Assembly (NCBI GenBank): GCA_050486105.1 | Contig: JBJHCR010000125.1 | Coordinates: 1-16,092 of the forward strand | Origin: JAEXNA01 sp050486105 | GTDB taxonomy: Bacteria > Vulcanimicrobiota > Xenobia > Xenobiales > JADMJV01 | Direction of reading: 5' to 3' | DNA: 16,092 nt | Shown: positions 1-6,041 of the stretch, in pieces | Numbering within the stretch: the first letter of the stretch is position 1 | Layout of the letters: each line of letters starts with the position of its first letter | Notes under the pieces: model-generated | What the model saw: the letters and a program-made list of their open reading frames with translations, nothing else | What the model was told of the DNA's origin: nothing | The model's database searches: none | Translations under genes and position numbers: made by a program

Positions 1-4
1 AAAG

Positions 5-85
5 CCGTAGGCGTTCCCGAAGGGCCATTCGCCTGACGGGTACCCGCCGAAGGTGGGTGATGTCCTTCGTCTCGGGCACCTACGG
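5..85. other. Long imperfect hairpin in non-coding DNA
   Basis: Bases 5-11 are complementary to 79-85 (7 bp). After a small internal loop, 16-20 pair with 72-76 (5 bp). The enclosed part contains the perfect palindrome CGGGTACCCG at 37-46. The element lies directly beside a second, perfect hairpin (88-120). Region 1-304 has no gene I can support: one frame is open from 3 to 134, but its product is Arg-rich and unrecognised. The paired hairpins could be a structured RNA, a dispersed repeat or a mobile-element end. There is no U-tract to mark a Rho-independent terminator. Confidence 0.4.
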
Positions 86-87
86 TG

Positions 88-120
88 AACGCTTCGCTTG
101 CGGTCCGCAAGCGAAGCGTT
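88..120. repeat. Perfect 16-bp inverted repeat (hairpin)
   Basis: The left arm 88-103 (AACGCTTCGCTTGCGG) is exactly complementary to the right arm 105-120, with one central base (T104). The stem is GC-rich and would be very stable as RNA or as a cruciform. It lies about 185 bp beyond the metB stop codon on metB's strand, and no T-run follows on either side, so it is not a textbook terminator. Its CGCAAGCG core recurs in the tandem repeat at 4536-4570, which hints at a repeat family in this genome. Confidence 0.6.
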
Positions 121-156
121 ACGTCCCCGTTTAAACCAGCAGCCTCCTAGGCTCCT

Positions 157-298
157 GTTCCGCACTTCTCAAAACAGTTGCCAAAACCAGGACTATATGA
201 AGCAATCAGTACCCAGGATTATTCCTGAACTGTCGAAACGTGCTTGACAAGGAATGAAAACAGGCCAGGCTAAGCATTTTGTCCGAGAAGTGCGGAAC
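157..298. mobile_element. MITE-like element with 14-bp terminal inverted repeats
   Basis: Bases 157-170 (GTTCCGCACTTCTC) and 285-298 are perfect inverted repeats enclosing 114 bp. Just inside both arms, read inward, the similarity partly resumes as an A-rich patch (AAAACA on the left, GGACAAAA on the right), as expected of related terminal sequences. No open frame inside suggests a transposase, so this would be a non-autonomous element or IS remnant. The tetramer CTAG stands outside both ends (147-150 and 305-308), but CTAG is common here and the offset is several bases, so a target duplication is not demonstrated. It ends 6 bp from the metB stop codon. Confidence 0.4.
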
Positions 299-304
299 GT
301 AAGT

Positions 305-1555
305 CTAGAGCACGTGGGCTTTTTTGGCCAGGCTGGAGGCGACTTTTGGGCCCTTGGCGGCGCTGGGGGCTCGAAGATTATGGACGGCACGGAGGTTGGC
401 TTGAGCGGCGGCAGCCAGAGCAAGCCCTAGGTCTTCCAGCAGATCTTGGGCGTCTTCGATCCCCACCGACAGGCGGATGAGGTTGTCCTTGATGCCGGCT
501 TTCTTGCGGGCCTCGGGATCCATGGAAGCGTGGGTCATGGTGGCCGGGTGGGCCACCAGACTCTCCACTCCGCCTAGGCTCTCGGCTAGAGAAAACAGCT
601 GGAGATTCTCTAGAAAAGCGCGCACCGAGCGTTGGTCGCCTCGAAGTTCGAAGCTCAGCATGGCTCCGAAACCAGCCTGCTGTCTTTTGGCCAGTTCGTG
701 CTGAGGGTGGTCCTCTAGGCCGGGGTAATAGACCTTTTCCACGGCAGGATGTTGGGCCAGAAGTTGCACGGCCGCCTCGGCGTTAGCCTGGTGTTGCTTC
801 ATGCGCAAGGGCAGGGTGCGCAGACCTCGCAAGGTCAGGAAAGCATCGAAGGGGGCCCCGGTGATTCCTAGGCAGTTAGCCCACCAGGTGAGTTCTTCTA
901 CCAATTTTGGGTCTTTGGCGATCACCGCTCCGGCCACCACGTCGCTGTGTCCGTTGATGTATTTGGTGGTGGAGTGGATCACCAGGTCTGCACCCAGAGC
1001 TAGGGGTTGCTGCAGCACAGGCGAAAGAAAAGTGTTGTCGGCCACCACCAGTGCCCCAACCTCTTTGGCACGTTCGGCTACCGCCGAGATGTCCACTAAG
1101 CGCAGCAGGGGATTTGAAGGAGTCTCGATCCAGACCATCTTGGGCTTCTTCGCCAGGGCTTCGGCGAGAGCCTCGGCATCTCCAAGGTCCACCACCTCCA
1201 GAAGAAAAGAGCCCTTGCGGGCCAAACTTGTGAACAGACGATAGCAGCCGCCGTAACAGTCATGGGGAACCACCAGCAGGTCCTTGGGTCCCAGTAGGCT
1301 GATAACCAGGGTCGCCGCAGACATCCCGGTGGAGGTCACCACGGCGCCGGCTCCCCCTTCGAGTTTGGCCAAAGTGTCGGCCAGAGTGGAGCGGGTGGGA
1401 TTGCCGCTCCGGCTGTAGTCGTACTGCCGAGGTTTGCCGAACTCCTCAAAGGTGTAGTTGCTGGACAGATACAGAGGAGGCACCACGGCCCCGTGCTGAG
1501 TGTCGGTTCCGATCCCTTCTCGGGCGGCGATGGTGGAAAAGCGCTGACAGTCCAT
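305..1555 (-). CDS. metB: Cystathionine gamma-synthase
   Basis: PLP-dependent cytosolic enzyme that joins an activated homoserine (O-succinyl- or O-acetylhomoserine) to cysteine to make cystathionine, the first transsulfuration step to methionine. The 416-aa product aligns closely with E. coli MetB as I recall it (386 aa). It has YDYSRSGNPTR at 45-55, the cofactor Asp173 in VVADNTFLSP, and the Schiff-base Lys198 in STTKYINGHSD; both residues sit at the E. coli positions. The frame is open for another 115 codons upstream, but homology starts at MDCQRFSTIA and a GGAGA Shine-Dalgarno sequence (1564-1568) lies 8 nt before this ATG. That upstream stretch also overlaps the operator and antisense metJ. 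The C-terminus carries about 30 extra Ala/Lys-rich residues. metJ diverges from it, and three met boxes between them indicate MetJ repression. Confidence 0.96.
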   Translation of the reverse strand: MDCQRFSTIAAREGIGTDTQHGAVVPPLYLSSNYTFEEFGKPRQYDYSRSGNPTRSTLADTLAKLEGGAGAVVTSTGMSAATLVISLLGPKDLLVVPHDCYGGCYRLFTSLARKGSFLLEVVDLGDAEALAEALAKKPKMVWIETPSNPLLRLVDISAVAERAKEVGALVVADNTFLSPVLQQPLALGADLVIHSTTKYINGHSDVVAGAVIAKDPKLVEELTWWANCLGITGAPFDAFLTLRGLRTLPLRMKQHQANAEAAVQLLAQHPAVEKVYYPGLEDHPQHELAKRQQAGFGAMLSFELRGDQRSVRAFLENLQLFSLAESLGGVESLVAHPATMTHASMDPEARKKAGIKDNLIRLSVGIEDAQDLLEDLGLALAAAAQANLRAVHNLRAPSAAKGPKVASSLAKKAHVL

Positions 1556-1603
1556 ATTCGAGTTCTCCGTATATTCAAGTCGTTTTCCCAACCTTATCCC
1601 TCT

Positions 1604-1627
1604 AGACGTTTGGACGTCTAGATGTCT
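1604..1627. promoter_or_regulatory. MetJ operator: three tandem met boxes
   Basis: Three abutting 8-bp units match the known met-box consensus AGACGTCT: AGACGTTT (1604-1611, 7/8), GGACGTCT (1612-1619, 7/8) and AGATGTCT (1620-1627, 7/8). A weaker unit may precede them (1596-1603, 5/8). MetJ dimers are known to bind tandem met boxes cooperatively, one per box, with S-adenosylmethionine as corepressor. The array sits between divergent metB and metJ, 48 bp from the metB start and 78 bp from the metJ start, so it can control both. The exact 8-bp phasing and the adjacent metJ gene make the assignment strong. Confidence 0.92.
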
Positions 1628-1640
1628 ACACAAATTTAAC
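1610..1640 (+). promoter_or_regulatory. Possible metJ promoter overlapping the met boxes
   Basis: TTGGAC at 1610-1615 resembles a sigma-70 -35 element. TTTAAC at 1635-1640 is a 4/6 match to a -10 box, with a longish 19-bp spacer; AATTTA at 1633-1638 is the alternative with 17 bp. The -35 would lie inside the met-box array, which fits autorepression. I could not pick a convincing promoter for metB on the other strand, although it must lie in the same spacer. Confidence 0.25.
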
Positions 1641-1705
1641 ATGTTCAGTTTGCTGTCGTGGAAGTTCCTGACGGAGATTCCCGGGATATCGAGAACAGCC
1701 GACCT

Positions 1706-2029
1706 ATGAGCATAGAGTGGAACGGCGAATACATCAGCCCCTACGCCCAGCACGGCAAGAAGAGCGAATTGGTGAAGAAGGTGACGGTTTCTATCCCAGT
1801 CAAGGTCTTGAAGATCCTTACTGACGAACGAACTCGACGGCAGGTGAACAACCTGCGTCACGCCACCAACAGCGAGTTGCTCTGCGAGGCCTTTCTCCAC
1901 GCCTACACAGGGCAGCCGCTGCCAACGGATGAAGACTTGAGCAAGGACCGCCCCGACAACATTCCCACTGAGGCCAAGAAGATCATGCAGCGACTGGGCC
2001 TACCGTGGGAGGACGACGAATACGAATAG
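1706..2029 (+). CDS. metJ: Methionine regulon repressor MetJ
   Basis: Ribbon-helix-helix repressor that binds S-adenosylmethionine as corepressor and shuts down methionine biosynthesis genes. The 107-aa product is very close to E. coli MetJ (105 aa), including GEYISPYAQHGKKSE, the DNA-contacting beta-strand KKVTVSIP (Lys25 and Thr27 match the known base-contact Lys and Thr) and the helices TRRQVNNLRHATNSELLCEAF. The ATG at 1706 is chosen because homology begins there (MSIEWNGEYIS). A GTG at 1658 in the same frame would add 16 unconserved residues. The Shine-Dalgarno sequence is weak, which suits a low-abundance regulator. It diverges from metB across the met boxes and is convergent with the PLP-enzyme gene ending at 2235. 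Confidence 0.96.
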   Translation: MSIEWNGEYISPYAQHGKKSELVKKVTVSIPVKVLKILTDERTRRQVNNLRHATNSELLCEAFLHAYTGQPLPTDEDLSKDRPDNIPTEAKKIMQRLGLPWEDDEYE

Positions 2030-2051
2030 CACAGCTCTGTCCTCTTGAGGT

Positions 2052-2089
2052 GGGCTTTCCTGACCCGTCAGGCCTCGAGGTCAAAGCCC
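2052..2089. terminator. Hairpin after metJ, possible terminator
   Basis: GGGCTTT at 2052-2058 pairs with AAAGCCC at 2083-2089, and a further GACC/GGTC pairing lies inside. An alternative inner stem is CCTGAC/GTCAGG at 2059-2072. It begins 22 bp after the metJ stop and lies between two convergent genes, which suits a transcription end. No T-run follows, so intrinsic termination is doubtful. The rest of 2030-2234 contains a run of eight Gs (2185-2192) and no gene I can support. Confidence 0.3.
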
Positions 2090-2234
2090 GACCAGAAGGT
2101 GGACATCCCAAGAGTTGGCCGTCTACTATCAGATAATGGGCCTACCGCGCAGTCGATTCGTCACCTATCAGAACTATTTGACATGGGGGGGGACGATCAT
2201 CGTTGGGAAATCATCGAAGCGGAGCCTTTCTTGA

Positions 2235-3617
2235 TCAGCCCATCACCTGATCTGCCAGTCCCACCGCCTTGAAAGCCTCCTCCAAGTCGTACATGATATC
2301 TTCACCCTTTTCCAGACCTAGGGACAGCCGTATGCTGCCGGGATCCACCAGATGCTTGGAGCGATCTTCGCAGGCCATACTGGCGTGGGTCATGGAATAG
2401 GGATGTTCGATCAGCGTCTTGACCTGCCCCAGGCTGACCGCCATGGTGATGGAGTAGGCGTTTTCGGCAAGATGATCTATAAACTTGCCGGCCAACTGTC
2501 CCTCGGGGTCGTCCAAAGAGAAGCTAAGTAGGGTGCCTGGTGCGAACAGTCCCTCGTAGTCCAGCATCTGTCGTCGGGCCAGTTCGCCTTGAGGAAAACT
2601 GTCGAGGCCTGGATAGCGCACCTTTTTCACCGCCGAGTGAGCCTCAAGATAGCGGGCCACTTTCTCGGCGGTTTGCTGTTGCTGGCGCACGCGAACGGGC
2701 AAGGTGGGCAGGCCGTACACCAACACCGGCCAGGCGGCCTTGGGGGACAATACGGCGCCAAAGTCTTTGCGAAAGCTCAACAAGGCAGGTTCGAACTCCC
2801 GTCTGGTCGCTACGTATCCTCCAAGATCGGTGCCAAAGCCGCCGATGTTCTTGGTCAGACTGCCGACCACCATGTCCACCCCCATCTCCAAAGGACGCTG
2901 GCAATAGGGAGTGGCAAAGGTGTTGTCCACCACAATCTTGATATGGTCGGTCTCTTCTCGCTGAGCGTTGGCGTCCTGAACCAATTGGACAACCCGGGCG
3001 ATATCGATGAGATCGAGATCCGGGTTCACCGGAGTTTCAAAATAGACCACTCGAGTTTCAGGAGTGAGGTGCTCCCGAAGTTGGTTCTCGTCGTTGAGGT
3101 CGATACCGTTGGCCTTGATTCCGAATCTTGGCAGCCAACTCCTCAGCAGGCTGAAAGTGCAGCCGTAGAGCACATGATGAGCCAGGACCCGCTCTCCACT
3201 CTTGGCCAAAACCGCTAGAGAAGCGCTGATGGCGGCCATGCCTGAAGCAAAACATACTGCGACCTCGCCTCCTTCAGCATAAGCCAGATTTTGCTCCAGC
3301 ATACCCCTGGTGGGTTCATCTAGGCGATCATAAATATAGATGGGGGCTTGGTTCTCCGTATGACCAGCCCCATACTGAGCAAAACCTTGGGCTCCCCTCA
3401 TGGTGGTGTCCAAGCGGTAGGTCACCGAACTCGACATGGGCGGAACCACGTGGTGTTGGTAATCCCAACGGCTGCTCTGATAACGTCCGTGGATCAGATG
3501 GGTCTTCTCGGAATAGTCGTGATCCAGGGCTCGGGCGCGAATTCTCTTGCCGCGCTCGCTCATTCGTTGGGAAAAATTGCTGTCTTCAGTCATAGGACCC
3601 GCCTTCGGAGAGGGCAT
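2235..3617 (-). CDS. Divergent Cys/Met-metabolism PLP-dependent enzyme
   Basis: Fold-type I PLP enzyme of the cystathionine gamma-synthase/lyase superfamily, 460 aa, longer than the usual 380-420. Visible are the cofactor-loop FASGMAAI (123-130), Asp231 in VVDNTFATP, the Schiff-base Lys256 in GSLTKNIGGFGTD, and a family-typical end (MTHASM, then SIRLSLGLE). It differs from MetB at motifs: YSRSGNPTR is replaced by YDRLDEPTRG (96-105), the lysine context is SLTKNIGGFGTD instead of STTKYINGHSD, and about 17 residues are inserted before the tyrosine motif. The exact reaction (gamma-lyase, beta-lyase or sulfhydrylase) cannot be told. The ATG at 3617 has GGGAAGG upstream at good spacing; Met9 is the alternative start. 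It follows the doxX-like gene by 34 bp on the same strand and has no met box nearby. Confidence 0.85.
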   Translation of the reverse strand: MPSPKAGPMTEDSNFSQRMSERGKRIRARALDHDYSEKTHLIHGRYQSSRWDYQHHVVPPMSSSVTYRLDTTMRGAQGFAQYGAGHTENQAPIYIYDRLDEPTRGMLEQNLAYAEGGEVAVCFASGMAAISASLAVLAKSGERVLAHHVLYGCTFSLLRSWLPRFGIKANGIDLNDENQLREHLTPETRVVYFETPVNPDLDLIDIARVVQLVQDANAQREETDHIKIVVDNTFATPYCQRPLEMGVDMVVGSLTKNIGGFGTDLGGYVATRREFEPALLSFRKDFGAVLSPKAAWPVLVYGLPTLPVRVRQQQQTAEKVARYLEAHSAVKKVRYPGLDSFPQGELARRQMLDYEGLFAPGTLLSFSLDDPEGQLAGKFIDHLAENAYSITMAVSLGQVKTLIEHPYSMTHASMACEDRSKHLVDPGSIRLSLGLEKGEDIMYDLEEAFKAVGLADQVMG

Positions 3618-3651
3618 GTGGGCACCTTCCCAGGCTTTGGCCGGTCAAGCT

Positions 3652-4053
3652 TCAGTCTTTCTTGCCGAACAGCAGATGATCCAAGGAATATCGGCCGGGA
3701 CCGCTGACCAATAGAACGGCATAGATGCTCAAATACAGGGCTGCAAGTTCTTTCCTTTGCCATGGATCCTCGGCGTGCACAATGAAAAAGGCGACCGCCA
3801 TAGTGATGGCCAGTGGGACAGCAGCCAGAGGAGTCAAGAAGCCCAAAATCAGCATTAGGGAACAGCCCAGTTCAGCGAAGATTGCTAGTGTTAGGCTCAG
3901 AGAAGAGCCTACACCCAGTGGGTCGGGAAAACCTTGGGACATCTCCGAATACTTCATCAACTTGGGCCAACCGTGGGTCAGCATTCCTAAGCCCACTGCT
4001 AGGCGCAGTAGGAGTAAAGCTTCGTCCGGCCGACTCCAAAGGATTCGATTCAT
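3652..4053 (-). CDS. DoxX-family inner-membrane protein
   Basis: A 133-aa protein with four predicted hydrophobic helices at about 11-31, 52-72, 74-93 and 102-119, the layout of the DoxX/YphA-like family. The family-typical LRLAVGLGMLTHGWPKL is at 16-32. DoxX-like proteins are small membrane proteins tied to redox and thiol stress in some bacteria; the substrate here is unknown. The ATG is supported by AAAGGTGG ending 7 nt upstream. It lies 41 bp after the CsbD-like gene and 34 bp before the PLP-enzyme gene, all on the minus strand, so a three-gene transcript is likely. A thiol or sulfide link to the PLP enzyme is only a guess. Confidence 0.82.
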   Translation of the reverse strand: MNRILWSRPDEALLLLRLAVGLGMLTHGWPKLMKYSEMSQGFPDPLGVGSSLSLTLAIFAELGCSLMLILGFLTPLAAVPLAITMAVAFFIVHAEDPWQRKELAALYLSIYAVLLVSGPGRYSLDHLLFGKKD

Positions 4054-4094
4054 AGATAGACCACCTTTTGAGATTTCGATTTTTGTGTCAGAGT

Positions 4095-4307
4095 TCAGGA
4101 CTCCTCATCCGAATGCCCTTGGAGCCAGTCGTTCAGACGAGCTCGAGCTTCTTCTACTCCCCAACCATATTTCTCTTGAAGAGTTCCCACGGCTATTTCT
4201 GCATTGCCTTCGATCCGGTCCACATCGTCGTCGGTGAGCTTGCCCCATTGGTTCTTAATGTTTCCTTTGAGCTGCTTCCATTTGCCGGCCATAATGTTTT
4301 CATTCAT
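4095..4307 (-). CDS. CsbD-family stress protein
   Basis: A 70-aa hydrophilic protein matching the CsbD/YjbJ family: MAGKWKQLKGNIKNQWGKLTD, then IEGNAEIAVGTLQEKYG. E. coli YjbJ, of almost the same length (69 aa), shares the WKQ-KGK/N-K-QWGKLTDDD core. Members are abundant general-stress proteins without a settled biochemical role. The start (MNENIM) is set by AGGAG at 4315-4319, 7 nt upstream, and by homology. The frame continues open to 4499, but that part is unconserved. It is the first gene of the minus-strand trio, so stress promoters in the upstream spacer may drive all three genes. Confidence 0.9.
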   Translation of the reverse strand: MNENIMAGKWKQLKGNIKNQWGKLTDDDVDRIEGNAEIAVGTLQEKYGWGVEEARARLNDWLQGHSDEES

Positions 4308-4691
4308 GTTCGTTCTCCTAGAGAGTAGTTCCCTGAGATCCTGAGAATCTCGGTTTCTTGAGTGTAGTGTAGACTTCTTGTTCTGCGTATATCCTATGGG
4401 GGCCTTAAGGGGCATACTGCCACCTAGTACAACGTCCGCAAAATTCATCCCTGGCCTGGCGGCCATGCATCCTCTCTCGCGGCGTCGAAGCTCACTCAAA
4501 TACGCCTGGTATTAAGCGTTCGCTTCTTCTTGCGACACCCACGCAAGCGCGGCCACCCACGCAAGCGCGGGTTCCCGGCGCCTGACCACCATTGGTTGGT
4601 CCGTCCATCTTAACTAGAACGAAATCTCTGAAGTCGACGCTTGGGCAGGTAGACCAGGATCCTTTTTCGAGGAGCCGGAAAGCCATGGTTT
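4308..4691. other. Intergenic region between divergent genes
   Basis: This 384-bp spacer separates the minus-strand CsbD-like gene from the plus-strand M20 hydrolase and must hold promoters for both. I could not identify convincing -35/-10 pairs. It contains a small inverted repeat (GAGAT/ATCTC, about 4335-4351) close to the CsbD-like gene, a single near-match to a met box (AGACTTCT, 4371-4378) without neighbouring boxes, and a 17-bp tandem repeat (4536-4570). No gene is supported in it. Confidence 0.5.
4536..4570. repeat. 17-bp tandem direct repeat
   Basis: CACCCACGCAAGCGCGG occurs at 4536-4552 and again at 4554-4570, separated by one base. Just upstream, CTTGCG (4529-4534) could pair with the CGCAAG inside either copy, giving alternative hairpins. 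The CGCAAGCG core also occurs in the perfect hairpin at 88-120. It lies about 120 bp before the M20 hydrolase gene. It could be a regulator site or part of a dispersed repeat. Confidence 0.55.
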
Positions 4692-5918
4692 ATGAAATAC
4701 ACAGAAACTGTTGATGACTTCGCCTCGAGAGCCCGAGGTTATGTAGAAGAGTTGGTGCTCCTTCGGAGAGATTTTCACCAGCACCCTGAGCTGAGCCACC
4801 GCGAAGTGGAAACCTCTCACAAGGTCGCGGAACACCTCAAAGCGATTCCAGAACTCCAAGTCGACACAAAGGTTGGCGGCCACGGAGTGGTGGCCACTTT
4901 GAACCCTGGAGGTACTCCGGTGATCGCCCTCAGGGCCGATATGGACGCCCTGCCCATCCAAGAGACCAATGAGCACGATTTCATCTCTACCAATCCCGGT
5001 GTGATGCACGCTTGCGGGCACGACGCCCACACCGCCATGCTGCTGGTCACCGCCAAGCTCTTATCCCACAGTTTTCGAGAGGAGCCGTTTCCCGGGTCCG
5101 TCAAGTTTGTTTTCCAGCCAGCCGAAGAGTTGGCCGATGAGCACGGTAAAACCGGAGCCCAATATCAGGTGGAAGCGGGTGCTTACCAAGGAGTCGATGC
5201 CGCTTTAGCTTTGCATGTAAATCCCAGAATCCCAGTGGGAACCATCCTGCTCAAACCTGGCCCAGTCATGGCTTCGGTCGACTACCTCGAGGCTGCCATC
5301 GTGGGCTCTGGAGGTCACGGAGGCTCTCCTCACAACAGCGTCGACCCCACCTGGCTCTTAGGCATGGTTCTTCAGGGACTGCACGGGATCGTCTCCCGCA
5401 GAGTTTCTCCCTTAGAGCCGGCAGCTGTGAGCATCGGAACCATCAACGCCGGGAGTATGAACTCCATCATTCCCTCGGAAGTCCATCTCACCGGAACGGT
5501 CCGGAGCTACAGCATGGATAATCGAGAACTCATGCTCAAAGAAGTGGAAAAGGCCTTCGAGCTTTGTCGGCCTTTCGGAGGAGAGTATCGTCTGCAGTTG
5601 ACCCCGGGGGAGCCGGTAACTCACAACGACTACAGAGTGGTAGAATTCATCAGTCAGGCCTATCAGCGCCTTTTTCCTTACTTCGAGGCTAAAGCGGAAG
5701 CTTTCGGTCTTGAAGGGGAAGATTTTGGTCACGTGACCCAGGAGGTTCCGGGAGCGATCTTCTTTCTTGGTGCTGGACTGGCGACAGCCACCCACAGCGT
5801 TCGGGATCTGCACACTCCGAACTTCGATATCGACGAGCGTTGTCTACCTATTGGGGCCGCGCTTTTGGCTGAAACGGCCCGCTCCATGGCTTTCTCTTGG
5901 AAGAGCGACGACCATTGA
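4692..5918 (+). CDS. M20-family amidohydrolase (M20D-type peptidase)
   Basis: Metal-dependent hydrolase of the N-acyl-amino-acid amidohydrolase / carboxypeptidase Ss1 group, 408 aa, normal for the family. Such enzymes release an amino acid or indole/benzoyl group from N-acylated substrates; the substrate here is unknown. Metal-site residues are visible: Cys108 and His110 in MHACGHDAHT, Glu145-Glu146 in FQPAEE, His175 in ALHVNP, and His374 in DLHTPNFDID. RADMDALPI (81-89) is also typical. The insert domain with its GGHGGSPH lid motif spans roughly 190-310. No signal peptide is seen, so it should be cytosolic. The ATG at 4692 gives the usual family N-terminus; the nearest GGAG is about 16 nt upstream, so initiation may be modest. 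It stands alone and is convergent with the permease gene across 123 bp that show no clear terminator. Confidence 0.9.
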   Translation: MKYTETVDDFASRARGYVEELVLLRRDFHQHPELSHREVETSHKVAEHLKAIPELQVDTKVGGHGVVATLNPGGTPVIALRADMDALPIQETNEHDFISTNPGVMHACGHDAHTAMLLVTAKLLSHSFREEPFPGSVKFVFQPAEELADEHGKTGAQYQVEAGAYQGVDAALALHVNPRIPVGTILLKPGPVMASVDYLEAAIVGSGGHGGSPHNSVDPTWLLGMVLQGLHGIVSRRVSPLEPAAVSIGTINAGSMNSIIPSEVHLTGTVRSYSMDNRELMLKEVEKAFELCRPFGGEYRLQLTPGEPVTHNDYRVVEFISQAYQRLFPYFEAKAEAFGLEGEDFGHVTQEVPGAIFFLGAGLATATHSVRDLHTPNFDIDERCLPIGAALLAETARSMAFSWKSDDH

Positions 5919-6041
5919 AGCCGTTCGTCCATCCGAAAAGCGTGCTTTGGGATACAGTTCCCCTTCCACCGGTTTATTTTCTCAGACCTCTGCCAAGCTA
6001 TAGCCCAAGATGCAGTAAACTTGTTTTCCGACCAAGAGGCC

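Noticed and set aside
88..120. Integron attC site
   Set aside because: The flanks do not show the RYYYAAC/GTTRRRY core pair, and no cassette gene or integrase is present.
801..1244. Plus-strand frame of 147 codons inside metB
   Set aside because: Antisense shadow of a well-conserved enzyme gene; Arg/Ser-rich product with no motif.
1658..1705. GTG start adding 16 residues to MetJ
   Set aside because: MetJ homology begins at the ATG at 1706; the added residues are unlike the family.
1556..1900. 115-codon upstream extension of the metB reading frame
   Set aside because: It crosses the met-box operator and lies antisense to metJ. MetB homology and a good Shine-Dalgarno sequence begin at 1555.
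2045..2272. Plus-strand 75-codon frame after metJ
   Set aside because: No recognisable motif, no good ribosome binding site, and its end overlaps the PLP-enzyme gene on the other strand; it covers the hairpin region.
2589..3218. Plus-strand frame of 209 codons inside the PLP-enzyme gene
   Set aside because: Antisense shadow; the opposite strand shows clear PLP-enzyme motifs across the whole interval.
4371..4378. Single met-box-like AGACTTCT upstream of the CsbD-like gene
   Set aside because: Neighbouring octamers match at only 4/8 and 2/8, while MetJ needs tandem boxes.
5919..6041. Intrinsic terminator between the convergent M20 and permease genes
   Set aside because: Only a 5-bp AAAGC/GCTTT stem with a 2-nt loop and no T-run is present.
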